Assembly: GCF_030408615.1 (NCBI RefSeq)
Contig: NZ_CP047187.1
Coordinates: 2,480,001-2,544,000 of the forward strand
Direction of reading: 5' to 3'
Source: Corynebacterium bovis DSM 20582 = CIP 54.80
Lineage (GTDB): Bacteria > Actinomycetota > Actinomycetes > Mycobacteriales > Mycobacteriaceae
Length of the DNA stretch: 64,000 nt
Below, in pieces: positions 1 through 12,000 of this stretch. The notes beneath the pieces were generated by a model, which did not search any database, was not told where the DNA came from, and saw nothing but the letters and a program-made list of their open reading frames with translations. A program made the position numbers and the translations under genes. Positions within the stretch are counted from its first letter, which is position 1. Each line of letters opens with the position of its first letter.

Positions 1-3000
1 CCCCGGCCGCGGCGCCGTCGTCCCCGTCGTCCCCGGCCGCACCACCGGCTACCGGCACCGTCACGCACCCGGACACCCGGTCGCCGAGCCGCGCGGTCAC
101 CGTCGCGGAGACCTCGCCGGGGTCGACGCGGTGCCCGCGGATCTTCACCTGGTCGTCGCTGCGGCCGAGGTACTCGACCATCCCGTCGGCGCGGCGGCGG
201 ACGACGTCGCCGGTGCGGTACATCCGCCCGCCCGGCGCGCCGAACGGGCACGCGGTCATCGCCGCGGCCGTCCGCCCCGCCAAGCCGTGGTACGACCGTG
301 CCAGTCCGGTGCCGGCGAGGTACAGCTCACCCGGCACACCGTCCGGCACCGGCCGCAGCCAGCGGTCGAGGACCAGCGCGGCCGTCCGGTCGACGGGCGT
401 GCCGATGACCGGCGTGGCGGACTCGTCCGTCCCCGCGCCGAGCGCGTTGATCGTGTACTCCGTCGGCCCGTACAGGTTGTAGCCGCGGACGCCGGGGGTG
501 TCGCGCAGCGTCGACCACACCGCCGGCGACACCGCCTCCCCGCCGAGCAGCACGAGCCCCGGCGCGTGCCCGTCGCCGGACAGCATCCCCACGGCCAGCA
601 GCTGCTCGGCGAGCGACGGGGTGACGTTGACGACGTCGATCCCCACCCGCCGGATCTCCGCGACGGTCGCGGCGGCGTCGTGCCGCAGGTCCTCGTCGAG
701 GATGTGCACCTCGTGGCCGTCGGCGAGCCAGAACAGCTCCTCCCACGACATGTCGAAGGCGAAGGACACCGCGTGGGCGACGCGCAGCACCGGGGTCTCG
801 CGCGGGTCGCCGGTCGTGGTGCCGGTGCCGGTCATGTCGCGGGTCGCGTCGCCGGTCGCGTCGCCGGTCGCGTCACGGTCCGCGGTCGCCGTACCGGAGG
901 GGGACGACGCCGCCCCCCGCGTCCGCTCCCGCACCGCCTCCACGGCCGGCGCGAAGATCCGCCTCCGGTGGTTGCCCAGCATGGCGGCCAGGCCGTCGTG
1001 CTGGACGACGACCCCCTTCGGCGTGCCCGTCGAGCCCGAGGTGTAGATCACGTACGCGTCGTCGGCGAGGCCGGCCGCGGGGGCCGGCGGCGCGGCGACG
1101 GGGTCCTGCGCCGTGACGTCGACGAGCGGGGCGTCGGTGAGCCCGGCGAGCCGGTCGGTCAGGCCGGGGTCGACGACCACCGCGTCCGGCCGGCAGTCGT
1201 CGAGGATGACGCGCAGCCGCCCGTCCGGGTGCGCCGGGTCCAGCGGCACGTACCGCGCCCCGGCCCACAGGGCACCGAGGATCGCGGCGACCGTCGCCGT
1301 GGAGCGGTCGACGGCCACGGCCACGGTCGCGCCCGGCCCCGCCCCGACGTCGCGCAGCGCGGCGGCGACCGCGGCGCACCGGCCGGCGAGATCACGGAAG
1401 GTCCAGGCCACGTCGCCGCAGACGACCGCCGTGCGGTCCGGCACCGCGAGCGCGGTGCGGTGGATGACGTCCACGACCGTGCCGTCGAGGGCGGGGGTGG
1501 TGTCGGCGGCGGGGGTGTCGGCGTCTGCGTCAGCGGTGTCGGCGTCTGCGCCCGTGGCACCGGCGTCCGGGACCGCGGGGGTGCCCGCCGGCGGGAGGGC
1601 GGCGTCGTCCCCCTCGACCGGGAGCCCCTGCCACGCGGCGAGGGTGCCCCGGTCCGGGAGCGCGGCGGCCGTCGCGGCGTCGACGGGCACGGCCCCCGCG
1701 ACCGGCTGCGACGGGTCCTCCGCCACCGCCTTGAGCACAGCTGTGACAGTGTCGGCGAGGGCGCGCGCCCGGTCCGCGTCGACGAGGTCCGCGCGGTGCT
1801 CGATCTTCAGGTGCAGACTCTCACCCGGGGTGAACACCCAGGTCAGCGGGAAGTGCGTGGAGTCCTCCGCGCTCTCCGCGACGACGCCGTGCTCCCGCCG
1901 GAGCTCCTCCGCCGCCGCCGGGTCGAGGAAGTTCTGGACCACCACGATGCTGTCGAGCAACCGGTCCCACCCGGTCGCCCGCTGCACGTCGCCGAGGTCC
2001 ACGCCGTCGTGCGGCATCGCGTCCACGCGGTCCCGGTGCGCCGCCGCGACGAGGTCCGCGAGCGACTGCCCCGGGCGCGGGGTCACCCGGGCCGGGACGG
2101 TGTTGAGGAGGAGGCCGACGACGCCGTCGACCGCCGGGTCCGGGGAGAGGTCACGGCCGGAGACCGACTGGCCGAAGACGACGTCCGTCTCCCCGGTCGC
2201 GACACCGAGGGTGAGACCCGTCGCCGCCGTCACCGCCGAGGTGAGGGTCGCGCCGAGGTCCCGGAGCGTCGCCGTGAGCCGGGCGGTCCACTCCCGGCCG
2301 AGGTCCACGTGCACCTGGTGGGGCAGGTCGGCGGTCTCCGCGGCGCAGTCCCCGTCGGCGACCGTCGTCGGGGCGGGCAGGCCCGCGAGGCGGTCCACCC
2401 AGTAGGCGACGTCCGCCTCCGGGTCCGCGGCGGCGGCGAGGTCGCGGACGACGTCGGCGACGCCGGGGCGTGCCGGGGTCGGGGCCGCGGGCGCGGTGGC
2501 GGCACCGTCGGCCCCGCCCAGCGCCCGCGTCCACGCCGTGAGCCGTTCGAGCAGCGTGCGCAGCATGATCGCCCGCGACCAGCCGTCGATGAGCACGAGG
2601 TGGTAGGTGAACAGCAGGGTGTCCCCGGGCTCACCGTCCCACCCGCGGATGACCGTCGCCCGGGCGAGCGGCGCGGCGGCCGTGTCGAAGGCCGTGTGCC
2701 GGTCCGCCTCCCGCACGGCGTCCAGCCCGCCGGCCCGCTCCCGGTCCGCGGCCGCGACGACCGTCACCGGCAGGGTGACCCGGCGGCCGGTCCACGGCAG
2801 GTGCTGGACGGGCCGGCCGTCCGCGTCCGTGCCGAAGGACGCGCCCATCGCCGGGTGGACGGTCACGGTGTCCCGGAACGCGCGCACCAGCGCCTCCGGG
2901 TCGAGGCGGTGGTCGAGGACGAGTTCCGTCTGCGCCACGTACGCCCCGGCCGGCGCGACCTGCGACTGGAAGTAGATGCCGCGCTGGAGCACGGTGAGCG

Positions 3001-6000
3001 GCACCTCGCGGGTGCCGTGGTCGACGACGCCGTGGACGTGGCCGACGAGCTCCCCGCAGAGGTCGCGGACGTGCGCCGCGAGGTCCCGGGGGTCGACGCC
3101 GTGCTGCGCGAGGACCGACGCGACGACCGTGAGGTCGGCGGCGAGGTCCCCCGCGGAGGTCGTCCAGACGTCGGCCTCGACGATGTGGTCGGTGGCGTGG
3201 TCCACGCCCTGGTCCGTGGCGTGGTCAGCGGCCTGCTCCACACCCTGCTCCACCGTCGGGGCGGGGAGCACGGCGTCGGACTCCCCGCGGCCGAGGTAGT
3301 TCACGAGGATCTGCGCCCCACCGGCGAGCTCCGCCGCCGCCCCCGGGTGGAGGTGCCGCAGCGCCAGGTGCCCGCGCCGGTCCGGCAGGGTGCCGTCGGC
3401 GTGGCCGGCCCGCGCGCGGGCGGCGGCGACGGCCGCGGCGACCGGGTCGTCCCCCGCGGGCAGGGCGACCGGCGCGACGGTCGTGAACCAGCCGACCGTG
3501 CGGGAGACGTCCGTGTCATCGGGCCGGCCGTGGCCCTCGACGTCGACCGCCCAGCTGGGAGCGTCGTCGTCCCCGGGACCACCGGGACCACCGGGGCGGC
3601 CGGTGGCGGCCGGCCCCCCGAGCGCCCGGGACACCGCCGCGGACACCACGCCCGTGACGATGTCCTGCACCGTCACGCCGAGGATCTCCGGGGCGGCGTC
3701 GTGGAGCGTCCGGGCGACGTCACCGGCGACGGACGCCCGCACCGTGACCGTGTCCGCGGTCGGCCAGCGCACCGCGTCCGGGACGGGGCGCGGCAGGGCG
3801 TGCAGGGCGCGCCAGTGGGCGAGGTCGTCGAGGAACGGGCCGTGCGCGCCGAGGAGGTCCGCGACGGCGGCGGCGCGCAGGGGGACGACCTCGGTGGTCG
3901 TCGCGGCGTCCGGGTCCGTGCCGTCGAGGACCGCGGCGACGGCGGCGCGGAGGTCGTCCTCGACGATCATCCACGACACGCTGTCGACGACCGCGTGGTG
4001 GCACACCGCGAGGACGTCGCCGGGGGCCGGGGCGGGCGTGCCGGTGGTTCCGGCGGCAATGTCGCCGGCGGTGGCGGCGTCCGTGCCGCCGGGCAGCACC
4101 AGGACCAGCGGCGTTCCCGCCGCGAGGGACACGTGTCCCGCGAGCACCCGCACGTCGTCCGCGACGACGACCGGCACCTCGGGGGCGGCCGTGGCGTCGG
4201 GGCCGTCCGTCACCCCGGGGCCGTCGGCCGCGCCGCCGCCCCGGGGGTCGGGCACGACCATGCGCACGACCGGCCCCCGCGGATCCCGCGGCCCCCCGTC
4301 CGCCGCGACCGTCACCCGCGCGCCGAGCGCCGGGTGCGCGCGCCGCACGGCCGCGACCGCGCGCCGCAGCACGTCCACGGTGAGCCGCCCGTCGGTCACG
4401 CCGGTGGCGAGCCGCCGGACCTGCACGACCGTGTCGTCCAGCCCCAGCTCCGCCTGCCGGCGCAGGATCGCGGGCGCGGGCACCTCACCGTACGGCCCAG
4501 TCACGGGGTCCGTCCCGGGGGTCGACGCCGCGCTCCCGTCCCCGCCCGCGCCGGCGGGTGCGGCGTCGGGCGTGGACGGCCCGTCCGCCGCGGGCGCGCC
4601 GACCCGCGCGGCGATGCCGCGCGGGGTCCGGCCGAGGAACACGTCCCGCGGCGTGGCCGGGACCCCCGCCCGGGTGAGGGCGTGGGTGACGCGGATCGCG
4701 AGGATGGAGTCCCCGCCGAGGCGGAGGAAGTCGTCGTCCGCGCCGACGGGGGCGTCGAGGTCGAGCACGTCGGCGATGACGGCGGCGACCGTGCCGGCGG
4801 TGTCGGCGGCGGCGGCGGAGGCAGCGGCGGTCGCCGCGTCCGACGGCGCACCGGTGCCGGTGGCCGCGTCAGCGGCAGCGTCACCAGCGTCGACGCTGCC
4901 GGCGCCGGCGGCTGTACCGGCGACCGTACCGGCCGCGCCCGTCCCGGCGTCCTGCCCGGCCGCACCGGCCCCCACGTCACCGGCGTCGGCGGACAGGAGG
5001 AGCCGCTGGAGCGCGGCGTCGTCCCTCTTCCCGTTGACGGTGACCGGGAGGGCGTCCACGACCGTCACCACCTGCGGCACCATGTACGCCGGCACCGCCG
5101 ACCGGGCCGCCCGGCGCGCCTCCCGGACCAGGTCACGGCCACTTCCGGCCGACCCGGGGCCGTCGGTGACGACCGCCGCGCGGAGCTCCTCCCCGCCCGG
5201 GCCGTCGACGACGGCCACCGCCGCGTCCGTCACCCCGAGCACCGACCGCAGCGCGGCCTCGACCTCCCCCGGCTCGATGCGGAACCCGCGCAGCTGCACC
5301 TGCCGGTCCGCGCGGCCGATGTAGTCGAGCGTGCCGTCCGGCAGCACCCGCACGACGTCGTTGGAGCAGTACATGCGCCGGCCGCCGCCGAGGAACGGGT
5401 CGGCGACGAACCGCCCGGCGGTGAGCCCGGGCATCCCCACGTACCCGCGGGACACCTGCGCCCCGGCGACGTACAGCACGCCCGTGCCGCCGACGCCGAC
5501 CGGGCGGAGCCGGTCGTCGAGGACGTGGACGGTGAGCCCGTCGAGCGGGCGGCCCACGGGGCTCGTGCCGGTGGCGTGGCCGGCCGGGAGGTCGTGGACG
5601 GTGACGTGGACGGTCGTCTCCGTGATCCCGTACATGTTCAGCACCCTGACCTGCGGGTTCACCGCACGGAAGGGGGTGAGGGCGGACGGGCGGAGCGCCT
5701 CCCCGCCGAAGACGAGCAGCCGCAGGGACGGCAGCGCCGGGGCGGTGGAGGCGGTCCGGGCGGCCGGGGCGGGCCGGGAGGTCCCGGCGGGCTGGCCGGC
5801 CGGAGCGGTCGCCGTGCCGGCCGCCCCTCCCGCGGTGCCCGGTCCGCCGCCGGCGGTGCACAGCGCGGCGAAGGCCGTCGGCGTCTGGTTGAGCACCGTC
5901 ACCCCGAACCGGTCGAGGGCCCCCGCGAGGTCCTGCGGCGACCGGCTCAGCGCGTGCCCGACGACGAGCGCGTGCCCGCCCGTCGCCAGCGGCCCCCACA

Positions 6001-9000
6001 GCTCCCACACGGAGAAGTCGAAGGCGAAGGAGTGGAACACGGTCCACACGTCGTCCGGGCCGGTCGCGGTGTGGCTGCGCGCGTGCGCGAGCAGGGCGGT
6101 GACGTTGCCGTGGGTCACGGCGACACCCTTCGGCCGCCCGGTCGACCCGGAGGTGTAGAGGATGTAGGCGACGTCCCCCGGCCGGGGTGCCGTCGCGGGG
6201 TCGTCGGCGGGGAGGTCCCGGGGGACGACGCCGCCCGCGTGCTCCGGGGAGGTCGTGCCGTCGGCCCGGGTCGCCTCGTCCCCGGCATCCGGGACGACGA
6301 CGGGACGCTCCCCCCGCCCGGCGTGGACGAGCAGGTCACGGGCCAGGTCGCGGTGGTCCGCGGTCGCGACGACGGCGTCCGGGCGGCAGTCCCCGACGAT
6401 GAGCGCGAGGCGGTCCTCCGGCGAGGTCGGGTCGACGGGGACGTAGGTGCCGCCGAGGAGTGTGACGGCGAGGATCGCCGCGACGTGGTCGACGCCGCGG
6501 TCCATGAGGAGGACGACGCGCGGGCCGGCGGTGCCGGTGGCGCGGGCGTCGGTGTCGGCGAGGCGGTCGCGCAGCCGGCCGGCGAGCGCGCGGGCCCGGC
6601 GGTCGAGCGCCGCGTAGTCCACCGGTCCCCCGGTGACCGTCACGCAGTCGCCGCCCGCGCCGACCGCGCCAGCCGCGCCGCCGGTGCCGTCACCGTCATC
6701 CGCGCCGCCCGCGTCGACGACCGACACCGCCGGACGCCCCGGGTGCGCGGCGACGGACCGCCGCCACACGCCGGCCAGCGTCCCCGGCAGCGCGTCGTCC
6801 GCATCCGGGGAGGTGGCGTCGCCCGCGGGGAGGTGGGCGTCGTCCCCCTCCCCCGGACCGGAGACCCCGGCGAGGTCCGCGGCGAGCTCCCCCGCCGACC
6901 GGCCGTCACCGAGCACCGCCGCGACCGCCGAGCCGAGCATCCGCGCGATGCGCCCGGCGCGGACGTCACCGACGACGGCGGGGTCGTGGATGATCCGCAG
7001 CGGACGCTCCGCCGACGGGTCCACGACCAGCGACAACGGGAAGTGCGGCGCGCCGTTGTTCGCCAGGCGCGTGACCGTGAACCCGGTGCCCGGGCGGGAG
7101 ACCTCCGCCGGGTCGAGCGCGACCTCGACGACGGCGAGGGTGTCGAGCAGCTCGCCGGCGGTCGTGCCCGCCGCCCGGCAGATGTCCGTGAGCCCGACGT
7201 ACTGGAGGTCCCGCACCCGGTTCGTGTGCCCGGCGACGACGCGCACGAGGTCAGACGCCGGGGCGGTCGGCCCGACCCCGCCCGCGACGACGGGCACCGT
7301 GTTGATCATCATCCCCACCGCGTCGGTCACGCCCGGCACCGGGACGTCCCGGCCGGAGACCGTCGAGCCGAAGACGACGGCCTCGCCCGGCGCGTGGCCG
7401 GTCACCGCGCGCAGCACCGCGCCCCACGCGGCGTGGACGACGTCGGCGGTCCCGGCGCCCGCGTCCCGGGCCCGGTCGGCGAGACCGGCGGTGCGGGGGT
7501 CGTCGACGACGAGCTCGCGGCGCTCCCCCGCCTCCGGGTCGCGGGAGGACAGGACGACGGGCCGCGCGCCGTCGAGTTCGGCGCGCCACGTGGCGAGGTC
7601 GCTGGCGTGGTCGCGGTCCGCGGCCCAGCGGACGAGGCCGGCCGCGCCGGCGTGCGGGTCGTGGCGGCGGAGGCCCGCGGTGGGGCTGCGGTCGTCCGCC
7701 CGGTAGAGGTCGAACAGGTCGCGGAGCATGACGGGCACGGACCAGCCGTCGGCGATGAGGTGGTGGACGGTCTGGACGAGGGCGACGCGCGCCCGGGCGT
7801 CGGGGTGCCCGGCGGTCGGGGTGGCGGCGGTCGCGGGGTCGGGTCCCGCGGGGTCGGCCGCCGGGGAGTCGGGTCCCGCGGAAGCAACCGCCGCAGAGTC
7901 GGCCGCCGGGGTGCGGACGACGGTCCACCGCATGAGCGGGGCGTCCGTCACGGGGATGCCGCGGTCGAGGTCCTCCCGGGCGATCCGGTCGAGCGCGGCG
8001 TCGAACCCCTCCCCCGAGACCTCACCGGCCTCGACGACGGTGACGGCGAGGTCGTCGGCCGTTCCGGTGTCGAGAGCTGCGACGACGTACCCCTCCGCGG
8101 TCTCGACGGCACGGGTGCACAGGGCGGGGTGGCGGCGCAGCAGGGCGCGGGCGGCGGCGCGGAACCGGTCGACGTCGAGGACCGTCGCCACGGGCGTGGC
8201 CGTGGGCGTGGCCGTGGACGTAGTCGCGGGCGCGGCCCCGCCCGTGCCCGGCGCGGCGGTGTCGCCGGCGGGCGCGGAGCCGGGCGCGACGTCGGGCCCG
8301 AGGTGGATGATCTGCTGCTCGACGTACGTCGACGGCGAGTCGTCGAACACCGAGTGGAAGTACATGCCGTGCTGCAGCGGGGTCAGCGGCAGGACGTCGA
8401 CGAGACCCGGGGACGCGAGGTCCTCCAGGTCGGCCTGCGTGACAGGCGCGGGGTGGACGTCGCCCGGGGACAGGGTGGCGTGGTCGGCGACGGCGGCGAC
8501 CTCGCGGAGGGCCTCGTCCCAGAGGCGGAGCAGGAGGTCGATGCGGTCGTCGGCGATGCGGCCGTCGACCCACGAGACGGTCGTGCGCAGCACGTAGCCG
8601 CCGGACGCCCCGGCCTCGCCCGGCTCGCCGGTCCAGCCTGTCCCGCCCGCCGCGGTGGCGGTGGCGGGCGCGGGTTCGGCGACGGCGTTGAACTCCAGCT
8701 CGCGCGGCAGGGCCTGGCCGGGGTCGCGGCGCTCGCCGAGCTGCCCCGTCGGGCCGACGGCCCGGAACATGCGCGCCCCGGCGGCCGTGTCACCGCCCGC
8801 ACCGCCGGTTGTTCCGCCGGCCGCACCGCCGGCTGCGTCACCGTCCGCGCCGCCACCAGCACCGCCGGCCGCACCGCCTGCCGTGTCAGCGGCCGCGTCA
8901 CCGGTCCCGGCCTCAACCCGGCCGAGGAAGTTGAACAGCACCTGCGGCTGCGGCGGCCGCGGCGCCGCCGGGTCGAGCGCGCTGACCGCCTGGTAGGGCA

Positions 9001-12000
9001 CGCCGTGCCCGGGCACCGCCGCGAGCGCGTCCTTGACCTGCGACACCGCCCGGGCGATCGCCCGGGCGTCCACGCCGGCATCCGTCACGGCGTCCGCGCC
9101 GGCACCCTCCGGCGCATCCACGCCGCGCGCGCCGACGACCGCCCCCGGGTCCACGACCACGGGGTACAGGGACGTGAACCAGCCGACCGTCCGCGACAGG
9201 TCCGCCTCCCGCCCGCCGGGCCCGGGCACGAACCGGGTCTCCCGGCCGTGGCCCTCCCGCTCGATGAGACTCCACGTCTGGGGCTCCGCGTCCGGGTCGG
9301 GGGTCGACGCCGCGCGCCACCGGGCGAGCGCCACAGCGAGGGCGGTGACGAGCACCGCGTCGGCACCCGTGCGGAAGGCCCGGGGGACGTCCTCGAGGAG
9401 CGCGGACGTCGTGGCCGCGGACGCCTCGTGGACGGTCTGCCGTTCGTCGGCGACCGTCGCGTCGAGGGGCCCCGCCGCCGCGCCGCCGTCCGCCAGCGGC
9501 GTGTCCGTGCCGGGGAGGACCGGCCGGGACGCGCGGGCGTCGGCGTCGAACGAACCGTCGGCGACGGCCGCGTCGAGGAGCTGCGCCCACCGGCGCAGGG
9601 ACGTCTGTTCCGGGGCGGGGGTGCGCCCCGCGTGCACGGCCTCGAGATCCTCCGCGATGACCTGCCAGGACACCGCGTCGACGACGAGGTGGTGGGCGAC
9701 GACGAGCAGCCGGCCCGGGCGCACCAGGGCCGCGACGAGACACCCGGCCCCCGGGTCGAGGTCCCCGGCGACCGTGCCGACGGCGTCCTCCGCCTCCTCC
9801 GGGCGGAGCGTCGCCCCGTCCCGGACGGGCACGTCGGCGGCGGCGTCGGCCGGCGGGACGGTGAGCCGCAGCGGCGACCGCTCCACGCGGGCGCGCAGCG
9901 CCGGGTGCGCCCGGACGACCTCGCCGAGCATCCGGCGGGCCTCCGCGACGTCGACGTCCCCCGGCACCGCGAACTCGACGGCCTGGATGAAGCCGTCGAT
10001 GTGGTCGGTGAGCTCCCCGAACCAGCGGATGACCGGCAGGGTCGTGACCTCACCGGTCGGCTCGTCGTCCGGGTCCGGCCCCGTGGAGCCCGCGCCCCGG
10101 ACCACCCCGGCGAGCGCCCGGGGCGTGCGGGCGCGGAAGATGTCGCCGACGCCGGCCTCCAGGCCCCGGCGGGCGAGCGCGCCGACGAGCGTGATCGCGC
10201 GCAGGCTGTCCCCGCCGGCGTCGAAGAAGTCCACGTCCGCGCCGAGTCCCGGCAGGTCGAGCGCCTCCGCCATCGCCCCGGCGACGGCCGCGGTGGTGTC
10301 GGCGGTGGTGTCCCCGGTGGTTCCGGCGTCCGCGCCGTCACCGCCGGCCCCGTCACCGCCGCCGGCACCGTCACCGTCGACGGACCCGCCGGCCCGCCGG
10401 AGCGTGGCGTCGTCCCCCTCCCCGGACCCCGCACCCGGCGCCGCACCCGACCCGGACCCGGACCCGGCACCGCCGCCGCCGACCCCCGTGACCTGCGACC
10501 AGTCTGGCTCCGGCAACGCCCGCCGGTCGACCTTCCCGTTCGCCGTGACCGGCATCGCGTCGAGGACCGTGACCACCGCCGGGACCATGTACCCGGGCAG
10601 GACGTCCCGGACCCACCGGCGGACCCCCACCCCGTCCGGCGTCACCGACCCGTCGCCGGTGACGTACCCCAGCAGCCGCCCGTCACGGGCGACGACACTC
10701 GCCGCGTGCACGTGCGGGTGCTCCACGAGCGCGCTCTCCACATCCTCCAGCTCCAGGCGCATCCCCCGGATCTTCACCTGGTTGTCCGCCCGGCCGACGA
10801 ACTCCAGCGACCCGTCGTCCAGACGCCGGACCAGGTCGCCCGTGCGGTACATCCGCTCGCCGCCGCCCGTCGGGTCCGCCACGAACCGCCCGGCCGTGAG
10901 CCCCGGCGCGGACACGTACCCGCGGGCCAGGAGGAACCCCGCGGCGTAGAGTTCGCCGGTCTCACCGGTGGGGACGGTGCGCAGCTCGTCGTCGAGGACG
11001 TACAGCCGGCAGTTCGGGTTGGCGACGCCGATGGACGTGCCGAGCCGGTCCTCGTCACCCCGGTAGATGACGTGCGAGACGCCGATCGTCGCCTCCGCCG
11101 GGCCGTAGCCGTGGTACAGCGGGATCGCGAGCTGCCGCCGGAAGCGGCGGAACAGGGCCTGGGTGAGCATCTCGCCGCCGCACCACACGTGGCGGAGGCT
11201 GTCGAGCAGGTCCGTGCCCTCGGCCTGGCGGAGCATGACGTCGAGCACCGAGGACACCAGGTAGGCGAAGGTCACGCCCTCCCGGTGGATGAGGTGGAGC
11301 AGGGCCAGGGGGTCCTGTTCGACGCCCGGCGCCGCGACGACGACACGCCCGCCGCTGACGAGCGGCAGCAGGATCTCGTTGACGGAGATGTCGAACGCGA
11401 GCGGCGCCTTGAAGACCGTGGCGTCGTCCGGGCCGAAGCCGAGGATCTCGTCGCGCTGCCACAGCATCCGCTCGACGATGGCCTCGCGGCGGATCATCGC
11501 GCCCTTCGGGCGGCCGGTCGAGCCCGAGGTGAAGATGACGTACGCCCTGGTCGCGCCGGGCGGCGGGGTGAACCCGGCGAGGGGGTCGGCCGGGTCCACC
11601 GGGTGGGGGAGGTGCCGGGCGGTGGCGGGGTCGAGGAGCCGGGGGAGGTCGACGACGACCGCCGTGACGCCCTCCGCCGTGGCGACCGTGGCGGGGTCGG
11701 CGGGGTCGGCGGCACCCGCGGCAGCCGCAGCCGTGTCAGCCGCATCGGCGCCAGCCGCACCCGCGACATCGCCGGCAGTCTCTGCCGCACTCGCGTCAGC
11801 CGCATCGGCGAGGGCGGCGGCACCCGCGTCAGCCGCACCCGCGACATCGCCGGGGGCCGTGACGGTCACCGTGATGTCCGCGTCCGCGATGACCGAGGCA
11901 CGGCGCTGCTCCGGCCACTCCGGATCAAGTGGCACAAATGAGCCACCAGCGATGAGGGTGGCGAGGATGCCGGTGAGCATCTCGGCGCTCCGGCCCGTGG

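Noticed and set aside
131..11941. A plus-strand open frame of nearly 4000 codons
   Set aside because: It is antisense to the NRPS. The minus frame encodes clear A, T, E and C domains; the plus frame is Arg/Gly/Val-rich with no domains and exists only because stops are rare at this GC content.
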